Assembly (NCBI GenBank): GCA_034006265.1
Contig: JAVETB010000049.1
Location: forward strand, 1-20,345
Length of the DNA: 20,345 nt
Direction of reading: 5' to 3'
Origin: Syntrophus sp034006265
GTDB taxonomy: Bacteria > Desulfobacterota > Syntrophia > Syntrophales > Syntrophaceae
Below, one piece after another: positions 8,599-14,539 of the stretch; within the stretch, counting starts at the first letter, position 1, and each line of letters starts with the position of its first letter. The position numbers and the translations under genes are program-made. The notes under the pieces are model-generated. The model ran no database searches. It was not told the DNA's origin and was given only the letters and a program-made list of their open reading frames with translations.

Positions 8599-9249
8599 TC
8601 AGAAAATCCCTCCGATCACGGTGCTTCCCGAGTTAAGTGCCGCCCCGATCACCTGTCTCACCTTCTCGGCCTGGTAGAAGGGGTTGTTCCCTTCGATGAC
8701 CTGCATGGTGAGATTGGCCCGGGCCCGATAGGGAACCAGGGAAGGGAGATGGGCCTCTTCGGTCACGCGGATACTGGTGAGAAATACGGGCAGGATATGG
8801 GTTCCCCAGACCAGCAGAAGCACCGATGCGGATTCGCTCCGCTGGAAGGCCCGCTGGCCGCCGAGATCGAGGCTCGCCAGGGTCTGGAAACCACCCGGCC
8901 CCTGTGCCTTGGGCTCCACCATGGTGCGCAGCGTATCCAACTCCGGCTCGATGCCGCATTCGCAGGCGACGGAATAATCCGGGTGATTCGGGTCGCTCAT
9001 CCGGTCGGTGGCGTCCAGTAGGATATCCAGAGAAAAGCTTTCCGGCTGTACGGTGACCCCCTGGGCCACCCGTGCCGTCTCCGTGGGAAGCGCAAAGTCG
9101 TATCCCCCTCGGGTGCCCGGGGCGCTTCCGGTCCGCAGGGTGAGAGTGCGGGTGCGGGTGAGGGACTGGGGGTTGAAGTCGAAGACCAGCACCAGCGGCG
9201 GAATCGAGAGGGCGTATTCGATAAGCATTCCCTTGACGGTGTTGAGCAT
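8599..9249 (-). CDS. CIS-tube / Pvc7-like tube-initiator protein
   Basis: A 216-aa protein resembling the N-terminal CIS-tube domain of Pvc7/Afp7: PPLVLVFDFNPQSLTRTRTL at about residues 17-36, the FSLDILLDATDRM segment, a middle region ending LDTLRTMVEP, a hydrophobic strand SVLLLVWGTHILPVFLTSIR, and the terminal strand RARANLTMQVIEGNNPFY. In eCIS particles this type of protein sits between hub and tube as the adaptor ring on which the tube starts (known for Pvc7/Afp7). An AUG at 9249 lies 3 nt behind the 77-aa gene, with GAGG upstream. It lacks the LysM half that follows in Pvc7; that half is the next gene. Confidence 0.82.
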   Translation of the reverse strand: MLNTVKGMLIEYALSIPPLVLVFDFNPQSLTRTRTLTLRTGSAPGTRGGYDFALPTETARVAQGVTVQPESFSLDILLDATDRMSDPNHPDYSVACECGIEPELDTLRTMVEPKAQGPGGFQTLASLDLGGQRAFQRSESASVLLLVWGTHILPVFLTSIRVTEEAHLPSLVPYRARANLTMQVIEGNNPFYQAEKVRQVIGAALNSGSTVIGGIF

Positions 9250-9252
9250 CTC

Positions 9253-9486
9253 TTACCTCATTTCGTTCAGAATTCCGGTATGGACCGATGCCGCTACCGC
9301 CCTCGCCACGTCCCGGTCGGTGGCGAGGGGAGCAACCTCCACAGGCGGCACCGCCAGCCGGTCCAATTGCAGGTCGGCCGTCATCGGGACCGCTGCCAGT
9401 TCCTCCGCCACCAGGCGGGCAATCTCCCCGGCCCGGTCCTGGAAAGCTTGGGGCAACTGCAGGTGCAGGTGGTCGATGGTCAACAT
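9253..9486 (-). CDS. Small conserved eCIS-cluster protein, function unknown
   Basis: A 77-aa protein beginning MLTIDHLHLQLPQAF. It has a helix rich in Arg/Glu/Ala (RAGEIARLVAEELAAV), a middle LDRLAVPPVEV and a terminal helix ending DVARAVAASVHTGILNEM. Small proteins of this form, often placed next to the ATPase and before the Pvc7-like gene, are familiar from eCIS clusters. I cannot assign a biochemical function. It overlaps the ATPase stop by 7 nt, with GGAGAG 5 nt before the ATG, so it is co-translated with the ATPase. There is no signal peptide or membrane segment. It could be an assembly chaperone or a minor baseplate part; this is only a guess from position. Confidence 0.75.
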   Translation of the reverse strand: MLTIDHLHLQLPQAFQDRAGEIARLVAEELAAVPMTADLQLDRLAVPPVEVAPLATDRDVARAVAASVHTGILNEMR

Positions 9487-10817
9487 GGCGACTCTCCGGG
9501 GAGAAAGGGCGCCATGGGTCCCAGGTCCGTGGAAGACAGTTCCCGGCCGTCCTTGCCCAGCTCCCGCCAGATCGCCAGGGCCACGTGACCGAGGCTCAGG
9601 GGCTTCCCCGCACCGGCGGCCAGGTAGGCCGCGTGGAGGGCGGCATTGCGGATGCTCCCGCCGGTCAGGTTGACGGCAGCGCCGAGAAAGGCGGGGTTCA
9701 CCCCCGGCTCCCTCGGCATCCTGGGCGGCAGGAGCCGCTGCCAGAGCCGTGTCCGGGCCTCGGCGTCGGGGCGGGGAAAATCCACCACCACCTGGAAGCG
9801 GCGGGCAAAGGCCGGGTCCAGGTGTTTGCGGAGATTGGTGGTGAGGATCACCGGCCCCGAGTGGGACTCGATGCGGGCCAGCAGGTGGCTTACCTCCATG
9901 TTGGCGTAGCGATCCCGGGCCTCCCTCACCTCCCCCCGCTTGCTGAAGAGGCTGTCGGCTTCGTCGAACTGCAGGATCATTGGCTGGCCGTGGGCCGCAT
10001 CAAAAAGGCGGTTCAGGTTCTTTTCCGTTTCACCAATGTACTTGCTCACCAACCGCCCAAGATCGACCCGGTAGAGGGGCCAACCCAGCCTGGCGGCGAG
10101 GACCGCGGCGGCAAAGGTCTTTCCCGTCCCCGACGGACCGGAGAAGAGCCCAACGGGACCGCCGCAATCGCTGCCTCCCCAATCCCCGACCACAATGGCC
10201 TTGTGGGTGATCCAGAGGAGAAACTCCCGGAGCATCGCAACCCGGTCCGGCGGCAGCACAAGATCTTCCCACCGGGCCGGAGTTTTCACCAGGACCGCCC
10301 CCGGCAGATCCCCGGTGACGGCGGGACGACCCAGAAGCCGGGCTGTCACACCCGCTGCCGGACGGAGCGGCTGGAAGGGGTCTCCCCCCTCCACTTCAAT
10401 GAGGCCGCCAATGCGCAGGGGGGATGCCTCGGAAAGGGCGGTGTAGAGAAGCGCCGTTTCCTCGGGAGTCACGGCCAGGATCTCCTGGAGGAGGGCCGGC
10501 GTCGGGTAAGGAGTCGGCGCTCCGGGCTGCAGCGCCTGAAAGAGCCACCCAAGCCGCGGTTCCGCCTCGGGCGCCACCGCACAGGCGAGGACGTCGAACT
10601 CCAGGGAAGAGAGTCCGGTGGACGTCACCGCGTCCCATCCCCCCTCCTCCCGGCGGAAGGCCTCCACCTGCTGCTGCAACGTCCGAAGGCGATCCAGCTC
10701 AACCTGGGACGCCTGCCGCCCCTGGCGGGACTCAGCCAGGATATGGGCCAGCAGGCTGATCCTCTCCCATTCGGATGTGAAGCAAGCCTCTCCCCTGATC
10801 CGCACGGTGGATTCCAT
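9480..10817 (-). CDS. AAA+ ATPase, Pvc15/Afp15-like
   Basis: About 445 aa. The C-terminal half is a classical AAA+ module: Walker A GPSGTGKT near residue 228, Walker B LQFDEAD near 283, sensor 1 TTN near 327 and an arginine-finger region FARRF near 338. The lid carries LTGGSIRNAALHAAYLA. The N-terminal about 180 residues are helical and lack an obvious catalytic motif, as in Pvc15/Afp15. In eCIS this ATPase is needed for correct particle assembly; its substrate is uncertain. The ATG at 10817 shares one base with the preceding TGA (TGATG) and has GGAGGG 5 nt upstream. A GTG at 10820 would be only 2 nt from that site, so ATG is preferred. It is not ClpV: there is a single AAA domain and no Clp N-domain. 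Confidence 0.93.
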   Translation of the reverse strand: MESTVRIRGEACFTSEWERISLLAHILAESRQGRQASQVELDRLRTLQQQVEAFRREEGGWDAVTSTGLSSLEFDVLACAVAPEAEPRLGWLFQALQPGAPTPYPTPALLQEILAVTPEETALLYTALSEASPLRIGGLIEVEGGDPFQPLRPAAGVTARLLGRPAVTGDLPGAVLVKTPARWEDLVLPPDRVAMLREFLLWITHKAIVVGDWGGSDCGGPVGLFSGPSGTGKTFAAAVLAARLGWPLYRVDLGRLVSKYIGETEKNLNRLFDAAHGQPMILQFDEADSLFSKRGEVREARDRYANMEVSHLLARIESHSGPVILTTNLRKHLDPAFARRFQVVVDFPRPDAEARTRLWQRLLPPRMPREPGVNPAFLGAAVNLTGGSIRNAALHAAYLAAGAGKPLSLGHVALAIWRELGKDGRELSSTDLGPMAPFLPGESPC

Positions 10818-11848
10818 CACGGCCCTCCGTAGACGGTCACCAGAAGGGGATTGCTCCGCACCTTCAGCGTCACTCCGTCCGCCCCCCGCACCCAGCTCCG
10901 CTCGGCATAGAGGACCGCTTGGCCTCCGCCGGAGACAAGGTCCACGGGAAGCGCAACTTCAACGGTCTGGGCGTCAAGGCCCAGACCGGGATCAAGGGTC
11001 AGGTCCGTGGCTGTTGTGTCCGTCTTGTCCGCCGCATCCTGCCAACCGCCTGTGCTCGTCCATCGCTGCCAGGCAAGGGAGACGGCGGCTCCCGGCTCCC
11101 CGGCCACCCAGACGTGAGGCAAAAAATCGTTCAGTTCCTGGCTCCCCAGGGCAAAAAGAAGGCTGCTGGCGCATACCCCATCGGCCACGAAACAGATGGC
11201 CGGCGCCCAGTCCGGCCGCGCGGTGTCCACCGTCAACCGGGGAACAGGCGGCGCGGCGGCCGCCCCGGAAAAGGGTGCGATCCGGGCTGCGGAAACGGCT
11301 CGGATTTCTGAACCGATCCGCCCCACCAGGGGGCTTTCGGGACGAGGTTCCCTGGGAAGCACCGGCGCCAGGGCCATCTCGTAGGAGATGGAGGGGCGGT
11401 AACTCACGTCACCCTGGGTCGACCAGATGTGATTCAGGTCATCGGCGCCCAGGGGGAAAAAGACCACCTGGAGCCGGAACGTCTCGTCGCCCACCGTAAG
11501 CGCGGACAGCACCGGCGTCTCGTGGAAGAGCCGCATCACCTCGCCGAGGAGGCGCAGGTCGTTCTCTCCGGCGCTCACCTGCTCCTCCTCGATGCCGAAG
11601 CCGGTGATCAGGCAGTGGAGCCGCACCCACCAGGGATCGCCGGGAGTGTCGCCGGTATATAAACCCGCCGGCTCGATCCGGTAGAAGAAGAGGTTCACCC
11701 GGTGGGTCGTGTCGGTTACGGCCGGCGCGGCGCTGGCCGGAGAGCCGACCATGACCTGGATCGAATTGGCGCTGGCGTCGAGCCCCACGCTGACGAAGTC
11801 GGCAATGGCCCGACAGACGCGGGAAAGTGATGAACGCGGAAGGGCCAT
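10817..11848 (-). CDS. DUF4255 protein, Pvc16/Afp16-type tail cap or terminator
   Basis: A 343-aa protein. The first about 185 residues match the DUF4255/Pvc16 N-terminal domain: VCRAIADFVSVGLDA, a segment reading THRVNLFFYRIEPAG, PWWVRLHCLITGFG and EQVSAGENDLRLLGEVMRLF, followed by a YRPSISYEMALAPV strand. Known: Pvc16/Afp16 caps the distal end of the tube and sheath and fixes particle length. The C-terminal half (from about residue 205) is beta-rich and ends LLVTVYGGP, suggesting an added Ig-like domain; the shorter Afp16 lacks an obvious counterpart (inference). It starts 2 nt after the disordered-protein gene. In PVC/Afp operons this gene is at the far end, whereas here it precedes the baseplate genes. 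Confidence 0.88.
   Translation of the reverse strand: MALPRSSLSRVCRAIADFVSVGLDASANSIQVMVGSPASAAPAVTDTTHRVNLFFYRIEPAGLYTGDTPGDPWWVRLHCLITGFGIEEEQVSAGENDLRLLGEVMRLFHETPVLSALTVGDETFRLQVVFFPLGADDLNHIWSTQGDVSYRPSISYEMALAPVLPREPRPESPLVGRIGSEIRAVSAARIAPFSGAAAAPPVPRLTVDTARPDWAPAICFVADGVCASSLLFALGSQELNDFLPHVWVAGEPGAAVSLAWQRWTSTGGWQDAADKTDTTATDLTLDPGLGLDAQTVEVALPVDLVSGGGQAVLYAERSWVRGADGVTLKVRSNPLLVTVYGGP
10823..10828 (-). promoter_or_regulatory. Ribosome-binding site deciding the ATPase start
   Basis: Minus-strand GGAGGG, spaced 5 nt from ATG at 10817 but only 2 nt from the in-frame GTG at 10820. It supports the ATG start and the one-base stop/start overlap. Confidence 0.6.
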
Positions 11849-11850
11849 AT

Positions 11851-13146
11851 TCAGAAATTCCTCAAATAGTGACGGCTGGCCAGATCCGGCCGGGAGCGCT
11901 CCCCGCTCCGGGGTGAACGATCTGCCGGCGCCGGGACAACCACCACGACCTCGATGACGCCGATCCTGACCTGGGGTTCCGAAGGCGGAAGGGAACGGCC
12001 GGACCCTTTTTCTTCGTTGTCCTTCGGGATCGGAGGCAGTGGACGGCCGGACGGCCGGTGGAAACGCTCCGCACCTTCGGAAGCCGGGGGCGAAGACCGG
12101 ACGGCGGCCGGCATACCGCCGTGATGAGGTTCCTGCCGCGCCGTGCCTGCAGGAACCTGCCCTACCGCCGATGGAGAAGTCTTCCCCTGCAGCCTCGCGG
12201 CCTGCTCCATGGCATTATTTTCCGTCGTTATTTCTGTGAATTGATCAGGAGGGGCGGTGGAACCCGCACGGTTCAATCCCGCTTGCCGTCTCCCCTGCGT
12301 TTCCGCAGACACTTTCCCGGTTCGTGACGCCGCATCTCCCGATGAAGATTCCCGTACAGATGAATCCCTCGCGTCCACTGAAACCAGAGGAGCATCGATA
12401 GAATCACCGTCGTGAAACGACTTCATCGACTCAACGCGGAACCTGTCCGATTCCGTTCGGGCGCTTTCGCGACCTGCCTGCTTTCGTGCCGCAGGATTGG
12501 GAAGGCTTACGCCTTTCATCGTCACCTCCGGAATGCCCGCACCCGGGGTGTATTCCGGAGGCGAAGGGCCCACCACCCGGCGGGTGACGGCTCCACCATC
12601 CTGCAGGGTTCCTCGCCCCGCATTCACCGGCTGACCGCCGCCCTCCTCCCGAAGTCTTATCTCCACGATATCGTTCTCCATGCTCACGGCGGGCAACCCG
12701 GAAGTCTCTTCATCCGCCTCCACCGGAACACCCGTCTGCTCCTCCATTTGCTGCTTGACCTGCGGCGCCTCAGATCGTTCGCCGATTCGAGACATCGCCT
12801 CTCCAGGCAAAGATTCCCCGATGAAGAAATCGCTTATTCCCGCCCGGTCGCTTCCGCGCCCCCCCTGCTCCCCTGTTCCAGGATCGGGAAGGTCTGCGCC
12901 TTCCGTCGTCATCCCGTGCCGTCCCGCAACCTGGGTCTGTCCCGTGTGCAAAGGGTCCACAACCCTGCGGGCAGGAGACCCATCCTGAACCGGCGTCTGC
13001 ACCGCAGAAAATGGCTGGCCGCCCTCTTCTTCCCGGAGCCGCATTTCCACTGTGCCGCTCCCGCTGCTTGCGGCAGGCGCCGCGGATACGCAGGCGGCTG
13101 TGCCCCCCCTGCGGCTGTCGCGTAGAATATCGGTAAAAAATCCCAT
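11851..13146 (-). CDS. Disordered, repeat-containing eCIS-cluster protein with conserved-looking C-terminus
   Basis: About 431 aa, very rich in Gly, Pro, Ser, Arg and Glu and with almost no hydrophobic stretches, so probably disordered. A unit beginning VEMRLREEEGGQP (about residue 34) recurs as VEIRLREEGGGQP (about 162), each followed by similar LPDP/LPNP segments; a third, weaker copy may begin near 310. The end is different: VRIGVIEVVVVVP near 394, then Arg/Pro linker and a DLASRHYLRNF terminus. That tail resembles the short 'IGRIEV...L..YLR' endings I associate with disordered proteins encoded in eCIS clusters, from memory and not searched. ATGs at 13149 and 13146 are in tandem; GAGGA at 13152-13156 is better spaced for 13146. 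It could be an assembly adaptor or cargo tether; function unknown. Confidence 0.75.
   Translation of the reverse strand: MGFFTDILRDSRRGGTAACVSAAPAASSGSGTVEMRLREEEGGQPFSAVQTPVQDGSPARRVVDPLHTGQTQVAGRHGMTTEGADLPDPGTGEQGGRGSDRAGISDFFIGESLPGEAMSRIGERSEAPQVKQQMEEQTGVPVEADEETSGLPAVSMENDIVEIRLREEGGGQPVNAGRGTLQDGGAVTRRVVGPSPPEYTPGAGIPEVTMKGVSLPNPAARKQAGRESARTESDRFRVESMKSFHDGDSIDAPLVSVDARDSSVRESSSGDAASRTGKVSAETQGRRQAGLNRAGSTAPPDQFTEITTENNAMEQAARLQGKTSPSAVGQVPAGTARQEPHHGGMPAAVRSSPPASEGAERFHRPSGRPLPPIPKDNEEKGSGRSLPPSEPQVRIGVIEVVVVVPAPADRSPRSGERSRPDLASRHYLRNF
12448..12666 (-). repeat. Second copy of the internal protein repeat
   Basis: About 73 codons (residues roughly 162-234) beginning VEIRLREEGGGQP and containing TRRVVGPSPPE and VSLPNPAARKQAGRE, matching ARRVVDPLHT and ADLPDPGTGEQGGRG in the first copy. 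The linkers after each copy differ, so the unit length is not constant. Confidence 0.6.
12835..13050 (-). repeat. First copy of the internal protein repeat
   Basis: About 72 codons (residues roughly 34-105 of the disordered protein) beginning VEMRLREEEGGQP. It is related to a second copy 128 residues on. Similarity is visible in DNA too: the two copies share most of the stretch coding for RLREE-GGQP. This suggests tandem duplication followed by divergence. Confidence 0.6.
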
Positions 13147-13160
13147 CATGTTCCTCTTCG

Positions 13161-13994
13161 TTAACGTGTCATTCCCTGCGCCTCGTCGATCAGATCAAGA
13201 TAGCGCCGGCGCCGGTGCAGGGGAAGCGCCAGGATTTCCGCCTCACTCCAGTGGTAGGTGAAAGCGAGGATATGGATTTCCCGGAGGAACCCCTCCCCGA
13301 GCCGGTTAGACAGAATCCGGTAGGGATCCACATCGATCCCGTGGGCTGTGCCGCAGGCGGGACAGGGGGCCTGCACCGACACTGCCACTTCCGGCGCCGC
13401 CTCCTCCAGGGCTGACTCGATCCTGGCCACATCGCCGGGGGAAAAGGCCTTCACCCTGTCACCATGCGAGAGGTGATCTTCCACCCGTCGTCCGGAAAAT
13501 GCCACCAGGCAGCGTTTCATTAGACTCAGGATAGCTTCGCTGTCGTCGGCAAAGCCCGCAAGGATTTCCTGATCGGCCCCGGTGGGCACGCGGAATCTGC
13601 ATCGCCCGAGACTCGTCTCTACCTCGGCAAAGGGATACCCAGGCCCCGCCTCCTTCACCGGCAGATTCCGGTAATCCACAGCGAAATCGAACTGTTCGCC
13701 GCACTGGCCGCAGCGGGCCGTGAACCAGTTTTCCCCCAGGCCGAACTCCACGGCCAGCCTTGCCATGAGGAACTGGCGATCACCGACGGAAAGCGCCGCC
13801 ACGGTGGCCGGCAAGGGGAGTTCCCCCCCTACGTGCTCCAGGGCGGCGGCCAGGGCCTTCGTCACCCGGGTCGGCATGGGAGAGTTTCCCTCGGCCGCCT
13901 CGTCCAGGGCCAGTTCCACCACCCCAGTCAGGGAACAAAAGGCAAAATCCCGGCGCCGGACGCCATCACGGAGGGTTCCGCCGGGGAGCCTCAT
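13161..13994 (-). CDS. T4 gp26-like baseplate/assembly protein with two CxxC pairs
   Basis: A 277-aa protein. The N-terminus (LPGGTLRDGVRRRDFAFCSLTG) and the end (AFTYHWSEAEILALPLHRRR, then RYLDLIDE) match T4 gp26/gp51-type baseplate hub assembly proteins found in phages and eCIS clusters, where the YHWS...LPxxxRRRYL motif is typical. Two cysteine pairs, CGQC at residues 95-98 and CPAC at 211-214, probably form one zinc site. The family likely acts as an assembly chaperone for the hub or tube; whether it stays in the particle is not known. Its ATG shares one base with the tube stop (TGATG), so it is translationally coupled to the tube gene, consistent with a role at tube/baseplate assembly. 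Confidence 0.75.
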   Translation of the reverse strand: MRLPGGTLRDGVRRRDFAFCSLTGVVELALDEAAEGNSPMPTRVTKALAAALEHVGGELPLPATVAALSVGDRQFLMARLAVEFGLGENWFTARCGQCGEQFDFAVDYRNLPVKEAGPGYPFAEVETSLGRCRFRVPTGADQEILAGFADDSEAILSLMKRCLVAFSGRRVEDHLSHGDRVKAFSPGDVARIESALEEAAPEVAVSVQAPCPACGTAHGIDVDPYRILSNRLGEGFLREIHILAFTYHWSEAEILALPLHRRRRYLDLIDEAQGMTR

Positions 13995-14503
13995 CAGGAC
14001 TCAGCCGGCTCGGCAACGCTGGTATCCCGTTCCCACCCCTCGTGTTGCAGGGTGACGGACTGGATGCCGACGGTGTTCATGTTCCCGGCATCGAGATCCG
14101 GCAGCGCCTGATAGTCGGATACCCAGGCCCGGTAGAGTTTGTAGGATATGGCCACCTTCCCCTGGAGGTTCAGGACGTTGATGATGATGTCCTTTCGGTA
14201 GTTCTTCAGCGATAGGGCGGCATCCCCCTGGATGTTGTTGACGAGGTTCGCCCAGCTTTCGAAGACCGGGTCATGGGTAAGCCCCTGCTCCAGGTTCACG
14301 GGATCGTAGCTGGTTCCCCCCGGCATGATCCGCTCGTGGGACGGATCGTTGGAGGCACGCCACTTCACCGGCGTCGTCTTCTTCTTGAGGGCCCCCATTT
14401 TTTTCATCCCCGCCACAACCTTGCCGTCGATGACGACCTGGAACTTGAAGGTGCGGTAGGGATCGTACCGATGTGTGTTGACTGGAAAGAGCGGTGCTGC
14501 CAT
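13994..14503 (-). CDS. Inner tube protein (gp19/Hcp-like, Pvc1/Pvc5 type)
   Basis: A 169-aa protein with the contractile-tail tube pattern: DPYRTFKFQVVIDGKVVAGM near the N-terminus, KKKTTPVKWRASNDPSHERI, MPGGTSYDPVNLEQGLTHDP and FESWANLVNN, then strands ending ISYKLYRAWVSDYQALPDLD and the terminal VTLQHEGWERD. These are characteristic of phage T4-like gp19 and Pvc1/5 tubes. Hexamers stack to form the tube that is driven out on sheath contraction. AGGAGG at 14510-14515 is 6 nt from ATG 14503; the GTG at 14506 is too close. Only one tube gene is seen, whereas PVC has more than one. It lies 36 nt after the sheath. Confidence 0.95.
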   Translation of the reverse strand: MAAPLFPVNTHRYDPYRTFKFQVVIDGKVVAGMKKMGALKKKTTPVKWRASNDPSHERIMPGGTSYDPVNLEQGLTHDPVFESWANLVNNIQGDAALSLKNYRKDIIINVLNLQGKVAISYKLYRAWVSDYQALPDLDAGNMNTVGIQSVTLQHEGWERDTSVAEPAES

Positions 14504-14509
14504 CACAAG

Positions 14510-14515
14510 CCTCCT
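14510..14515 (-). promoter_or_regulatory. Ribosome-binding site deciding the tube start
   Basis: Minus-strand AGGAGG, 6 nt from the ATG at 14503 and 3 nt from the in-frame GTG at 14506. This strong site fits the high expression a tube protein needs. Confidence 0.65.
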
Positions 14516-14539
14516 TTGATTCGGCTGTTGAAAAGAAAA

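Noticed and set aside
9288..10832. Plus-strand 514-aa frame opposite the ATPase.
   Set aside because: Although longer than the ATPase frame, it is an antisense shadow in GC-rich DNA; the minus strand has all AAA+ motifs.
12412..13125. Plus-strand 237-aa frame opposite the disordered protein.
   Set aside because: It has no ribosome-binding site or family likeness, while the minus frame carries the internal repeats, the tail motif and operon-like spacing.
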